Below, piece by piece: positions 17,682 through 26,393 of a stretch of DNA of 64,000 bases. This stretch comes from Roseomonas sp. OT10 (GTDB taxonomy: Bacteria > Pseudomonadota > Alphaproteobacteria > Acetobacterales > Acetobacteraceae). The stretch spans positions 248,001-312,000 of the forward strand of contig NZ_CP087719.1 of NCBI RefSeq assembly GCF_020991085.1. The letters are read 5' to 3'. The notes below the pieces were generated by a model. That model did no database searches. It was given only the letters and a program-made list of their open reading frames with translations, and was not told where the DNA came from. The first letter of the stretch is position 1. Each line of letters starts with the position of its first letter. The position numbers were made by a program, and so were the translations under genes.

Positions 17682-18926
17682 ATGAGCGGCACCAACCAGC
17701 GGATCGACGGGGCGCGGCTCTGGGACAGCCTGATGGGCTTCGCGCAGATCGGCGCGACCCCCAAGGGCGGCGTGCGCCGCCTGACGCTGACGGAGGTGGA
17801 CAAGGCCGGCCGCGACCGCTTCCGCGCGGAGTGCGAGTCGCTGGGCCTCACGGTGCGGGTGGACGCCATCGGCAACATGTTCGCCCGGCGCGAGGGGCGC
17901 GACCCGACGCGCCTGCCGGTGATGTTCGGCAGCCACCTGGACAGCCAGCCCTCGGGCGGGAAGTTCGACGGGGCGCTGGGGGTGATCGCCGGGCTGGAGG
18001 TGATGCGCACCCTCCATACGCTCGGCATCGAGACCGAGGCGCCGCTGGAGCTGGTGAACTGGACGGACGAGGAGGGCAGCCGCTTCGGCCATTCGCTGAT
18101 GGGCAGCGGCGTCTGGGCGGGCGTCTTCACCCAGGAGAAGGCTTATGGGCTGAAGGACGTGGACGGCGTGACCGTCTCCGAGGCGCTGGATTCCATCGGC
18201 TACAAGGGCGAGGTGCCGGCGAAGGCGTATCCGGCCGATGCCTATTTCGAGCTGCATATCGAGCAGGGGCCGATCCTGGAGGCGGAGCGGAAGACCATCG
18301 GCATCGTCACCGGCGGCCAGGCCATGGTCTGGTGGGATGCGCGGATCGTCGGCCAGGACGCCCATGCCGGCACCACGCCCCCCTCCGCGCGCAAGGACGC
18401 GCTGGTGGGGGCGGCGAAGGTGATCGGGCTGGTGGACCGGCTGATGCGTGACCGTGGCGAGGACGGGCGCGGCACGGTGGGCTTCCTCCAGGTGATCCCG
18501 AACAGCCGCAACGTCGTCCCCGGCGAGGTCCGCTTCTCGGTCGAGTTCCGCCACCCGGAGACGGAGGCGATCGAGGAGCTGGCCGACCGCTTCCCCGGCT
18601 GGGCCCAGGCGGAGCTGGTCGGCAGCGGGCTGGAGCTGGAGCTGACGGAGCTGTTCCGCTACCCGTTCCAGCCCTTCGACGCGGGGTGCGTGGACCTGGT
18701 GCGGCAGGCGGCGGCGCGGCTGGGCTATCCGGCGCGCGAGATCGTCAGCGGCGCCGGGCATGATGCGGTCTATGTCTCGCGCAGCGTGCCGACGGCGATG
18801 ATCTTCACCCCCTGCAAGGACGGCCTCTCCCACAACGAGGCGGAGAGCATCCAGCCGGAGGAGGCCGAGGCCGGCTGCCAGGTGCTGTTCGAGGCGGTGG
18901 TGGCGCGGGCCAACCGCAGCCTCTGA
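17682..18926 (+). CDS. Zn-dependent N-carbamoyl-amino-acid hydrolase / allantoate amidohydrolase family
   Basis: 414 residues of the M20-type amidase/hydantoinase branch (HyuC, AllC, beta-ureidopropionase). Metal ligands and motifs: MFGSHLDSQPSGGKFDGALG, NWTDEEGSRFGHSLMGSGVW, ELHIEQGPILE, VIPNSRNVVPGEVRFSVEF, and the late GAGHDAVYVSRSVPTAMIF. It hydrolyses an N-carbamoyl (ureido) group, in pyrimidine, hydantoin or purine breakdown; the exact substrate is not visible. ATG 17682 is preceded by a purine-rich stretch; in-frame codons back to 17517 look non-coding. Bases 17461-17681 contain only GC-rich palindromic sequence. Confidence 0.85.
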   Translation: MSGTNQRIDGARLWDSLMGFAQIGATPKGGVRRLTLTEVDKAGRDRFRAECESLGLTVRVDAIGNMFARREGRDPTRLPVMFGSHLDSQPSGGKFDGALGVIAGLEVMRTLHTLGIETEAPLELVNWTDEEGSRFGHSLMGSGVWAGVFTQEKAYGLKDVDGVTVSEALDSIGYKGEVPAKAYPADAYFELHIEQGPILEAERKTIGIVTGGQAMVWWDARIVGQDAHAGTTPPSARKDALVGAAKVIGLVDRLMRDRGEDGRGTVGFLQVIPNSRNVVPGEVRFSVEFRHPETEAIEELADRFPGWAQAELVGSGLELELTELFRYPFQPFDAGCVDLVRQAAARLGYPAREIVSGAGHDAVYVSRSVPTAMIFTPCKDGLSHNEAESIQPEEAEAGCQVLFEAVVARANRSL

Positions 18927-18990
18927 CGGGCCAGGCGCCGCCGCGAGGGCCCCGGTCCCTCCGGCCCTGCGGGCTCACGCCGGTGTGAAC

Positions 18991-19021
18991 CGGATCGGGT
19001 GGCATCGCGCCGCCCGATCCG
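18991..19021 (+). terminator. Strong hairpin between the amidohydrolase gene and nhaA
   Basis: Arms 18991-19002 (CGGATCGGGTGG) and 19010-19021 (CCGCCCGATCCG) pair over 12 bases with one G-U, around a 7-base loop. No T-run follows. It may end transcription from the hydrolase gene or be part of the nhaA leader. Confidence 0.45.
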
Positions 19022-19110
19022 GTAGCCGGGTCCGGTCCGCCGGCGTGTGCTGCGTGCGCCCGGGCCGCTGACCCAACGGAGACCCCTTCGCCATCCCAGG
19101 GATCCCCGCG

Positions 19111-20319
19111 ATGAACCATGCCCAGGCCCTTGGCCGCCGCCCTACCGTGCTGCGGCGCTTCCTCGACAACGAGGCCTCCGGCGGCCTGGTGCTGATGGGG
19201 GTGGCGCTGCTCGCCATCCTCGTCGCCAACTCGCCGCTGGCGCCCGCCTATTTCGGCGCACTGCACGCTTATCTCGGCCCGCTCAGCCTCCAGCACTGGG
19301 TGAACGACGCCCTGATGGTGCTGTTCTTCCTGATGGTCGGGCTGGAGATCAAGCGCGAGATGCTGGACGGCCGGCTCGCCACCTGGAGCGGGCGGGCCCT
19401 GCCGGGGATCGCGGCGCTGGGCGGCATGATCGTGCCCGGGCTGATCTACGTCGCGCTCAACCGGCACGACCCCGCGCTGCTGCGCGGCTGGGCGATCCCG
19501 ACGGCCACCGACATCGCCTTCGCCCTCGGGGTGCTGTCGCTGCTGGGGCCGCGCGTGCCCGTCTCGCTGAAGGTCTTCCTCGCGGCGCTGGCGATCATCG
19601 ACGACCTGGGCGCCGTCATCATCATCGCCCTGTTCTACACGGAGGGCCTGTCGCTGCCCGACCTGCTCGGGGCGGCCGCGGTGCTGGCGGCGCTGGTCTG
19701 GATGAACCGGCGCGGCGTCGGCACCCTGGTGCCCTACCTGCTGCTGGGCGCCTTGCTCTGGCTGCTCGTGCTGCGCTCGGGCGTGCATGCGACGCTGGCC
19801 GGCGTGCTGCTGGCCCTGGCCATCCCGCTGCGCCGCACCCCCGGCACGCCCGAGGCCGGCGCGGCGGAATCGCCGCTGCACCGGCTGGAGCACGCGCTCC
19901 AGGTGCCGGTCGCCTTCCTGGTGGTGCCGGTCTTCGGCTTCGCCAATGCCGGCGTGTCCTTCGCCGGCGTCACCGTCGCCACCGTCACCGAACCGCTGAC
20001 GCTGGGGGTGGCGATGGGCCTGCTGCTCGGCAAGCTGGTCGGGGTGCTGGGCTTCTCGGCTCTGCTGATCCGCAGCGGCGTCGCCGACCTGCCGGCGGCG
20101 GCGAGCTGGGGGCAGATGCTGGGCGTCTCGCTGCTCTGCGGCATCGGCTTCACCATGAGCCTGTTCATCGGCTCCCTCGCCTTCGAGGAGACGCCGGCCC
20201 TGCTGGACAAGGTGAAGCTGGGAATCCTGGCCGGGTCGGTGACGGCGGGCCTCGCCGGCTATGCCGTGCTGCGCCTGTCGCGGCGGGAGGGGAAGGCGCC
20301 GGGAACGGCCGGCGCCTGA
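19111..20319 (+). CDS. nhaA: Na+/H+ antiporter NhaA
   Basis: 402 residues, twelve membrane helices. Diagnostic segments: [20 protein letters not shown] (TM2), [17 protein letters not shown] and the double-aspartate [19 protein letters not shown] in the ion-binding core, and [14 protein letters not shown] with the TM10 lysine. Exchanges internal Na+ (or Li+) for external H+ for pH and salt homeostasis. N-terminal [17 protein letters not shown] is the typical start. Starts at ATG 19111. No relation to the flanking genes is evident. Confidence 0.95.
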   Translation: MNHAQALGRRPTVLRRFLDNEASGGLVLMGVALLAILVANSPLAPAYFGALHAYLGPLSLQHWVNDALMVLFFLMVGLEIKREMLDGRLATWSGRALPGIAALGGMIVPGLIYVALNRHDPALLRGWAIPTATDIAFALGVLSLLGPRVPVSLKVFLAALAIIDDLGAVIIIALFYTEGLSLPDLLGAAAVLAALVWMNRRGVGTLVPYLLLGALLWLLVLRSGVHATLAGVLLALAIPLRRTPGTPEAGAAESPLHRLEHALQVPVAFLVVPVFGFANAGVSFAGVTVATVTEPLTLGVAMGLLLGKLVGVLGFSALLIRSGVADLPAAASWGQMLGVSLLCGIGFTMSLFIGSLAFEETPALLDKVKLGILAGSVTAGLAGYAVLRLSRREGKAPGTAGA

Positions 20320-20516
20320 TCCCCGCCGGCCGGGTGCCGCGCGGGGGACGCGGCCCGATGCCCCTCCGCGCGGCCATGCGAGGCATGCGCCGCCCACCCC
20401 TTTCCATGGGCGCGGTAACATGCGGTTTTGCCGCCTTCACAAGCCTCTGCACCGGCCCCGGCCGGGTTGGCAGCCCGCCGGGCCCTGTCTATAGCGGCCC
20501 CCTGTCGGAGGACCCC

Positions 20517-22565
20517 GTGGCGACAACCGAACCCGACTCGCAGGCGCCCGCGCCGCCCAACCCCGCCCTCGCGGCCCAGGCGGCGATCCTCGCCCGCCCG
20601 GCGACGCCCGGGCGGCACATGGCCGACGCCATCCGCGCGCTGGCCATCGACGCCGTCGAGAAGGCTAAGTCCGGCCATCCCGGCATGCCGATGGGCATGG
20701 CGGACGTGGCCACCGTGCTCTGGACCCGCTTCCTGAAATACGACGCGGACGACCCCCGCTGGGCGGACCGCGACCGCTTCGTGCTCTCGGCCGGGCACGG
20801 CTCGATGCTGCTCTACGCGCTGCTCTATCTGACCGGGCAGGCAGGGATGGGCATCGAGGACATCGAGCGCTTCCGCCAGCTCCATTCCCCCGCCGCCGGG
20901 CATCCGGAGTATGGCGAGCATCCGGGGATCGAGATGACCACCGGCCCGCTGGGCCAGGGCATCTCCACCGCCGTCGGCATGGCCCTGGCCGAGCGCCTCA
21001 CCGCCGCGCGCTTCGGCCGGTCGCTGGTCGACCACCGCACCTGGGTCATCGCCTCGGACGGCGACCTGCAGGAGGGCGTCAGCCACGAGGCCTGCTCGCT
21101 CGCCGGGCACCTGAAGCTGAACAAGCTCTGCGTGCTGTGGGACGACAACCACATCTCGATCGACGGCGACACGGCGCTGTCCTTCTCCGAGGACGTGCTG
21201 GCGCGCTTCCGGGCCTATGGCTGGGCCACCCGCCGCGTGGACGGGCACGACCAGGAGGCGGTCGCCGCGGCGCTCGCCTGGGCGCAGAAGTCGCGCCGGC
21301 CGGTCATCATCGCCTGCCGCACCATCATCGGCTTCGCCGCGCCGAAGAAGGCCGGCACCGCCGCCAGCCACGGCTCGCCCCTGGGCGGGGAGGAGGCGAA
21401 GGCGGCCAAGGAGGCGCTGGGCTGGACCGCCGCCCCCTTCGAGGTGCCCGCCGAGATCAAGCAGCAGTGGGAGGCCGCCGGCCATCGCGGCGGCGGCACC
21501 CGCCGCTCCTGGCTCAAGCGCCTGGCCAAGCACCCGCAGCGCGCGGAGTTCGAGCGCGCCATGGCCGGCAAGCTGCCCGATGGCTGGCAGGACGCCTTCG
21601 CCGCCTACAAGGCGAAGGTCGCGGAGGAGAAGCCCAAGCTCGGCAGCCGCATCGCCTCGCAGCGCGCGCTGGAGGTGCTGGTGCCGGCGATCCCGGAGAT
21701 GGTGGGCGGCTCCGCCGACCTGACGGGGTCGAACAACACCAACGTGAAGGGCATCCCCGCCGTCACGTCGGACAACTTCTCCGGCCGCTTCATCCATTAC
21801 GGCATCCGCGAGCACGGCATGGCCGCCGCGATGAACGGCATGGCGCTGCATGGCGGCGTCATCCCCTATTCCGGCACCTTCCTGGTCTTCGCCGACTACC
21901 TGCGCCCGGCGCTGCGCCTCTCCGCCCTGATGAAGCAGCGCGTGGTCCACGTGCTGACGCATGACAGCATCGGGCTGGGCGAGGACGGGCCGACGCACCA
22001 GCCGGTGGAGACGCTCGCCTCGCTGCGCGCCATCCCCAACGTCTTCGTCTTCCGCCCGGCGGACGCGCTGGAGACGGCGGAGTGCTGGGAGCTGGCGATC
22101 CGCCGCGCCGACGGGCCGAGCGTGCTGGCCCTCTCGCGCCAGCCGCTGCCGGCGGTGCGGAGCGATGCGGGGGAGAACCGCTCCTCCCGCGGCGGCTACG
22201 TGCTGGCCGAGGCCTCGGGCGAGCGGAAGGCCACGCTGGTCGCCACCGGCTCGGAGGTCCATATCGCCCTCGCCGCGCGCGAGGCGCTGGAGGCCGAGGG
22301 CATCCCCACCGCCCTCGTCTCCCTCCCATGCTGGGAACTCTTCGCGTTGCAGGACGTCTCCTACCAGCAGGCGGTGCTGGGCGACGTGCTGCGCGTCGGC
22401 GTCGAGGCGGCGCTGGAGTTCGGCTGGGAACGCTGGCTGGGCGACAACCGGCTGTTCATCGGCATGACCGGCTTCGGCGCCTCCGCCCCGGTCGAGGTGC
22501 TCTACCCGCATTTCGGCATCACGGCCGAGGCCATCGCCGCCGCCGTGCGCAAGCGCCTCTCCTGA
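20517..22565 (+). CDS. tkt: Transketolase
   Basis: 682 residues from GTG 20517, which has GGAGG six bases upstream. TPP enzyme: [18 protein letters not shown] near residue 55, [18 protein letters not shown], the TPP motif [37 protein letters not shown] in the pyrimidine domain, and a C-terminal transketolase fold. Transfers two-carbon ketol units in the pentose phosphate and Calvin cycles. It heads a carbohydrate cluster tkt-gap, which in related genomes often continues straight into pgk; here pgk is displaced by an insert. Confidence 0.95.
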   Translation: MATTEPDSQAPAPPNPALAAQAAILARPATPGRHMADAIRALAIDAVEKAKSGHPGMPMGMADVATVLWTRFLKYDADDPRWADRDRFVLSAGHGSMLLYALLYLTGQAGMGIEDIERFRQLHSPAAGHPEYGEHPGIEMTTGPLGQGISTAVGMALAERLTAARFGRSLVDHRTWVIASDGDLQEGVSHEACSLAGHLKLNKLCVLWDDNHISIDGDTALSFSEDVLARFRAYGWATRRVDGHDQEAVAAALAWAQKSRRPVIIACRTIIGFAAPKKAGTAASHGSPLGGEEAKAAKEALGWTAAPFEVPAEIKQQWEAAGHRGGGTRRSWLKRLAKHPQRAEFERAMAGKLPDGWQDAFAAYKAKVAEEKPKLGSRIASQRALEVLVPAIPEMVGGSADLTGSNNTNVKGIPAVTSDNFSGRFIHYGIREHGMAAAMNGMALHGGVIPYSGTFLVFADYLRPALRLSALMKQRVVHVLTHDSIGLGEDGPTHQPVETLASLRAIPNVFVFRPADALETAECWELAIRRADGPSVLALSRQPLPAVRSDAGENRSSRGGYVLAEASGERKATLVATGSEVHIALAAREALEAEGIPTALVSLPCWELFALQDVSYQQAVLGDVLRVGVEAALEFGWERWLGDNRLFIGMTGFGASAPVEVLYPHFGITAEAIAAAVRKRLS

Positions 22566-22591
22566 ATCGTCAAGCAGAAGGAATCGACGCC

Positions 22592-23611
22592 ATGGCCGTC
22601 AAGGTCGCGATCAACGGGTTCGGCCGCATCGGCCGCCTGGTCCTGCGCGCCGCCTGCGAGAGCGCGCGCGACGACGTCGAGTTCGTCGCCATCAACGACC
22701 TCGGCTCCGTCGAGGCGAACGCCCACCTGTTCCGCTACGACAGCGTCCACGGCCGCTTCCCGGGCGAGGTGATCGTCGAGGGCGACAGCATCACCATCAA
22801 GGCCCACGGCAAGACCTGGGGCCCGATCAAGGTGACGGCCGAGCGCGACCCGACCAAGCTGAAGTGGGACGGCGTGGACATCGCCGCCGAGTGCACGGGC
22901 ATCTTCACCGCGCGCGACAAGGCGCAGGTGCTGCTCGGCACGGGGGCCAAGCGCGTGCTGATCTCTGCCCCCGGCGACGGCGCTGACAAGACCATCGTCT
23001 ACGGCGTGAACCACAAGACGCTGACGGCGGAGGACAAGATCGTCTCCAACGCCTCCTGCACCACCAACTGCCTGGCGCCGATCGCCAAGGTGCTGCACGA
23101 GACCTTCGGCATCCTGCGCGGCTACATGGTCACCATCCATGCCTATACCGGCGACCAGAACACCGTGGACACGCTGCACAAGGACCTGCACCGCGCCCGC
23201 GCGGCGGCGGTGTCCGCCATCCCGACCTCGACCGGCGCGGCGAAGGCCGTGGGCCTCGTGCTGCCGGAGCTGAAGGGCAAGCTGGACGGCACCGCCATCC
23301 GCATCCCGACGCCAAACGTGTCGCTCGTCAGCCTGGACTTCGTGCCTGCCAAGACCGAGGGGCTGACCAAGGAAGCCGTCAACGCCGCGCTGAAGGCGGC
23401 GGCCGAGGGCGAGCTGAAGGGCATCCTGGGCTACAACACCGCGCCGCTGGTCTCGGTGGACTTCAACCACGACCCGCACTCCTCCACCTTCGACGCGACG
23501 CAGACCCAGGTGGTCGATGGCGGGCTGGTCCGGGTGATGTCCTGGTACGACAACGAGTGGGGCTTCTCGAACCGGATGAGCGACACCGCCGCCTATCTCG
23601 GCAAGCTCTGA
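22592..23611 (+). CDS. gap: Glyceraldehyde-3-phosphate dehydrogenase, type I
   Basis: 339 residues. N-terminal Rossmann motif [16 protein letters not shown], catalytic cysteine in [17 protein letters not shown] (about residue 155), phosphate-binding [20 protein letters not shown], and [13 protein letters not shown] near the end. Oxidises glyceraldehyde-3-phosphate with NAD(P)+ and phosphate. Starts 27 bases after tkt, so co-transcribed with it. A strong terminator follows. Pieces of this gene reappear in decayed form at 25188. Confidence 0.96.
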   Translation: MAVKVAINGFGRIGRLVLRAACESARDDVEFVAINDLGSVEANAHLFRYDSVHGRFPGEVIVEGDSITIKAHGKTWGPIKVTAERDPTKLKWDGVDIAAECTGIFTARDKAQVLLGTGAKRVLISAPGDGADKTIVYGVNHKTLTAEDKIVSNASCTTNCLAPIAKVLHETFGILRGYMVTIHAYTGDQNTVDTLHKDLHRARAAAVSAIPTSTGAAKAVGLVLPELKGKLDGTAIRIPTPNVSLVSLDFVPAKTEGLTKEAVNAALKAAAEGELKGILGYNTAPLVSVDFNHDPHSSTFDATQTQVVDGGLVRVMSWYDNEWGFSNRMSDTAAYLGKL

Positions 23612-23620
23612 GCCGTTGCG

Positions 23621-23670
23621 CGGCGCCGGGGGGACCTCTCCGGGGTCCTTCCCGGCGCCGCGGGCGTTTT
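23621..23670 (+). terminator. Rho-independent terminator after gap
   Basis: Outer arms CGGCGCCGGG (23621-23630) and CCCGGCGCCG (23651-23660) with an inner GGACC/GGTCC stem, then GGGCGTTTT. Well-formed hairpin plus T-run, ending the tkt-gap transcript. Confidence 0.8.
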
Positions 23671-23699
23671 AGGCTTTACTGTTTTAGGAATTTAGTCCT
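23666..23699 (+). promoter_or_regulatory. Direct repeat and palindrome upstream of the AbrB-like gene
   Basis: GTTTTAGG occurs twice (23666-23673 and 23681-23688) with a 15-base period, running into the inverted repeat AGGAATTTAGTCCT (23686-23699). This is the only AT-rich stretch around and lies 24 bases before the AbrB-like start. A related ATTATAGTCCTATGA sequence occurs just after that gene (about 23983-23997). Likely promoter and operator for autoregulation by the AbrB-like protein. Confidence 0.45.
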
Positions 23700-23722
23700 T
23701 TATTGGCCGGTTCGGATGAAGG

Positions 23723-23983
23723 ATGCAGCCCGTGGACGGCAACAGGGTTCTGCTCAAGCTCTCGCCCCAGGGGCAGGTGACGCTGCGGCGCGGGGTGCGC
23801 GAGGCGCTGGGCAACCCACGGCACCTGGAATGCTGGCTGGAGAACGGGACGCTGATGCTGCGGCCGGCGGTGTCCGCCACGCTGGCGGAGGCCGAGGCGC
23901 TGTACGGGAAGCACGGCATCACGCGGGACGTGCTGGCGGAGGCGCTGCGGATCGTGCGACGCGGGGCCAGCAGGGTTCTTTGA
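23723..23983 (+). CDS. AbrB/MazE-like (SpoVT-fold) antitoxin-type regulator
   Basis: 86 residues. The first 50 (VLLKLSPQGQVTLRRGVREAL, then LECWLENGTLMLRP) show the swapped-hairpin AbrB/MazE DNA-binding pattern 'V..gQvtlP..vR..Lg..g..l......g.l.L'. The helical C-terminus (LAEAEALYGKHGITRDVLAEALRIVRR) is the part that usually binds the partner. ATG 23723 follows GGATGAAGG; GTG 23732 is possible. First gene of a small module with an unknown 71-residue protein and a nucleotidyltransferase, inserted between gap and pgk. Confidence 0.75.
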   Translation: MQPVDGNRVLLKLSPQGQVTLRRGVREALGNPRHLECWLENGTLMLRPAVSATLAEAEALYGKHGITRDVLAEALRIVRRGASRVL

Positions 23984-24098
23984 TTATAGTCCTATGACAT
24001 GAGGCGTGGACGCAAGCAAGGAAACTCCACCCCGGGGGTGCCCCGTTCGCGGAGACGGTAGCCGGCCATCACGTCGCCCATGCTATCCTGGAGCCGCC

Positions 24099-24314
24099 AT
24101 GAGCCCAGAGCCAGCACAGGCGGAGGACTTCGCCAGCCTCTACCGTCGCGCCTTCGAGGAATATGGGTCACGCGCGCTGTGGCACATGCGCCCGGTCAGG
24201 CATCCGACCCCGGCGGACGCCCTGGCCATCACCCAGGCGTTGCGGACGCATGGACGCATGGACGGGCGTCGACTGGCCGAGCGGATCGAGGCACTCTGCC
24301 GTGCCCATCAGTAG
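24099..24314 (+). CDS. Unknown 71-residue protein overlapping the nucleotidyltransferase
   Basis: I do not recognise this family. Sequence starts MSPEPAQAEDFASLYRRAFEEYG, contains ALWHMRPVRHPTPADALAITQALRTHG, and ends in a helix (MDGRRLAERIEALCRAH). Mostly helical, soluble, basic. Its last 14 bases overlap the start of the nucleotidyltransferase gene, which argues for coupled translation and joint function, as antitoxin or accessory protein. ATG 24099 is preferred over the upstream in-frame ATG 24006 because the intervening codons look random. Confidence 0.6.
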   Translation: MSPEPAQAEDFASLYRRAFEEYGSRALWHMRPVRHPTPADALAITQALRTHGRMDGRRLAERIEALCRAHQ

Positions 24315-25131
24315 GTTCCAGTCGGCGGTGCTGCGGCTCCTGGCGGCGCAGCGCAGCCCCGACAGCTACGTCGCGGGCGGAGTCGCCATCAACCGGCAAG
24401 GCCCGCGCTTTTCGGGCGACATCGACATCTTTCACGATTCCGTCGAGCGGCAGGAAAGCGCGGTCAAGGCGGACGAGGCTGCGCTCGCCGCCGCCGGATA
24501 CGCGCTCACCTGGCCGCCAGGGCAGCGTACCGGCAGGCGCGAGGCGACGATCGAGAAGGCGGGCGAGCGGATGCAGCTCGAATGGGTGACGGATTCCGCC
24601 TTCCGTTTCTTCCCGACGCAGCCGGACGAGCTGTTCGGCTACGTGCTGCACCCGGTCGACCTTGCCGCCAACAAGGCATCGGCGGCGGCGGACCGGCGCG
24701 TGCCACGCGACATCGTCGATCTCGTCACCATTCATGAGACCATCCTGCCGCTGGGAGCCGTGGTCGCGGCGGCGGTCGGGAAGTTTCCCGGCACCACGCC
24801 GGAGGAGATGCTGGCCGAGATCACCCGGCACAGCCGGTTCACGGCGGAGGAGTTCCGGGCGCTGGCGACCGAACAGCCGATCGACGTGCAGGGGCTGCAT
24901 CGCCGCATCCGCGGCATGATCGAGGAGGCGGAAGCCTTCGTCGGGACGCTGCCGAGCGACGCCGTCGGCTTCGTGTTCCTGGATGGCGGCAAGCCCGTGC
25001 AGCCGGACGTGACCGCGCTCGACCGCTATGAACGCAACCCCGGCGCGCCGTCAGGCGTGTGGCCGACCTCCGCCGATATCGGGCGGGCGATGCTCGAACG
25101 CCATGGCAGGCCGAAGCCTGCGGGCGGATAG
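24301..25131 (+). CDS. Nucleotidyltransferase, AbiEii/AbiGii toxin-like
   Basis: 276 residues from GTG 24301. The N-terminal part has the polymerase-beta-type signature: GG at residues 26-27 (SYVAGGVAINRQG) and the metal-binding pair in RFSGDIDIFHD (Asp40, Asp42). LHPVDLAANKASAAADRRVPRDIVDLV is the second conserved block of AbiEii-like enzymes (KxxA..R....DxxDL). These proteins act as toxins in type IV-like systems or phage abortive infection by adding nucleotides to target molecules. The C-terminal third is a helical domain I cannot assign. Start overlaps the 71-residue ORF. Confidence 0.75.
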   Translation: MPISRFQSAVLRLLAAQRSPDSYVAGGVAINRQGPRFSGDIDIFHDSVERQESAVKADEAALAAAGYALTWPPGQRTGRREATIEKAGERMQLEWVTDSAFRFFPTQPDELFGYVLHPVDLAANKASAAADRRVPRDIVDLVTIHETILPLGAVVAAAVGKFPGTTPEEMLAEITRHSRFTAEEFRALATEQPIDVQGLHRRIRGMIEEAEAFVGTLPSDAVGFVFLDGGKPVQPDVTALDRYERNPGAPSGVWPTSADIGRAMLERHGRPKPAGG

Positions 25132-25187
25132 GCCGGGATCGAGGCGAAAGCGGAATCGAGAGTCTGGGGCGGGAGGGTTAGCAAAGC

Positions 25188-25330
25188 ATGGTCGCCATCT
25201 ACGCCCATACGGCGACCGGAACACGATGGACACGCTGCAAGGTACCTGCATCGTGTCCGCGCGGCGCTTGGTTAAAGGGCTCTGCTCAAGGTCTACCCTG
25301 GGGGCAAGTGACGCTGCGGCGCGGCCGGAA
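25188..25330 (+). pseudogene. Decayed fused fragments of gap and the AbrB-like gene
   Basis: 25188-25270 aligns with the interior of gap starting at 23126 (ATGGTC.CCATC..., GGCGACC.GAACAC, TGGACACGCTGC) at roughly 85% by eye with several indels that destroy the frame. Directly after it, 25275-25323 aligns with the AbrB-like gene around 23743-23792 (GCTCAAG, GTGACGCTGCGGCGCGG), again about 85%. The 530 bases that separate these segments in the intact copy are missing. This is a rearranged, dead duplicate lying on the far side of the nucleotidyltransferase gene. The rest of 25132-25381 holds nothing recognisable. Confidence 0.7.
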
Positions 25331-25381
25331 CAACGCCAGCACGGATGGGAACGTTGACCAAGTACTGCGAGAAATAGCGAA

Positions 25382-25594
25382 CTATTTCTTTGATGGTGTG
25401 CCACCAGTCCCGCGGTTGGGAGTCGGTCCAGCCGGTGTACCAACACCCTTCGTGGGCTGGTAGCCACCTTGGATGCCAGGCCGGTCCACAATTGCGCCCG
25501 ATCCCGGTGTGAAGCCCTTCTGGAGTGGTTGCACTCCGGGTTGATAGCCACGGTGACTAATAATGGAGCGACGCGTGGGCCTATCTTCAGCCAT
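25382..25594 (-). CDS. Small GYQP-repeat protein partnered with the DUF6338-like protein
   Basis: 70 residues, no known domain. It is Gly/Pro/Gln-rich and probably disordered, with the repeated tetrapeptides GYQP (16-19), GFTP (27-30) and GYQP (44-47), and a TPNRGTGGTPSKK end. The ATG at 25594 overlaps the end of the upstream membrane-protein gene by 8 bases. This supports one two-gene transcript. Base composition is clearly lower in GC than the surroundings. I have only a loose memory of similar YQP-rich short proteins beside DUF6338-like genes, so function is left open. Confidence 0.6.
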   Translation of the reverse strand: MAEDRPTRRSIISHRGYQPGVQPLQKGFTPGSGAIVDRPGIQGGYQPTKGVGTPAGPTPNRGTGGTPSKK

Positions 25595-26204
25595 GGTGGC
25601 ATCCTTTCTGTTCTGGCATGAACTCGATGCTGCGAATCTCGCCAGCGGCGATGAGCAGGCCGCCGCCGAGAGACTCCCAAGCGCCGCTGTCGGCGATGCG
25701 ATAGGCGTGCGGCACGTAGAGATCGCGTTCTCTCGGATCAGACGAGACAAAGCTTCCCTCGCCGCACCACCCGCCGAACTGTGTGCCATCCTTCAGGACA
25801 AGGATGACCCATTCGGCCTTTGTCATGTCCTGGAACTTCCAATCCCAGGCCGTGGGCTGCGGGTGAACGACACGAATCCGGAGCAACCTGAGGATGGATC
25901 GAGTCCAGCCCTTGCTCGCATTCAGTCCAAGCAGGGCGCCGAAGAGTGCGGGACCCAGTACCGTCCAAAAGAACCAAGCACCACTGCGGATGTAGGGCGA
26001 TGATCCGAGGTCTCCGACCCAGGTCATGAAAGGGGCGGAGATTCCGTACCAGACGAGCGAAAGCGCCACGAACGTCAGCATCGTATCTTTCGACACGACC
26101 ACTCGACCGTGGAGAAACTGTGCCCGTATCCATAAAGCCACGAGGCCGGGGACCAAGAAGGCAGCAACAAGGTTTAAGTGTTCGAGCGACTTAATTTCGC
26201 CCAT
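25587..26204 (-). CDS. DUF6338-like membrane protein
   Basis: 205 residues. Three N-terminal membrane helices (about 10-27 [17 protein letters not shown], 43-60, and 75-93 [18 protein letters not shown]) are followed by a cytoplasmic domain. That domain contains [43 protein letters not shown], and a late strand [19 protein letters not shown]. The PG-hALW helix followed by a W..hh.hKDG...GG......S..p..rDlYh domain fits DUF6338, a family of unknown function. GC content is much lower than average, so recently acquired. It is oriented against pgk and separated from it by 190 bases. Possible role in stress or phage defence is only a guess from context. Confidence 0.65.
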   Translation of the reverse strand: MGEIKSLEHLNLVAAFLVPGLVALWIRAQFLHGRVVVSKDTMLTFVALSLVWYGISAPFMTWVGDLGSSPYIRSGAWFFWTVLGPALFGALLGLNASKGWTRSILRLLRIRVVHPQPTAWDWKFQDMTKAEWVILVLKDGTQFGGWCGEGSFVSSDPRERDLYVPHAYRIADSGAWESLGGGLLIAAGEIRSIEFMPEQKGCHHG

Positions 26205-26393
26205 GAGTCCCCCGATTCGGGACAGAACATATCATGCACACGCCCGAATTGCCAGGCGTCGGCTTGTGCCGGCAACTTGGTCATTGGGCTAAAGCCGCCT
26301 AGATCCGGGCTTAACTGGCCCTGCCCATGCCCCGATGGTACCAGGGACTCCGTCCGCCGTTCGAAGCCCCTCCCCCGTTTTCAGGACCTTCCC

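Noticed and set aside
25188-25463. A 91-codon ORF starting at the gap-like fragment
   Set aside because: It reads through the decayed gap/AbrB fragments with several frame changes relative to the originals, so it is not a preserved gene.
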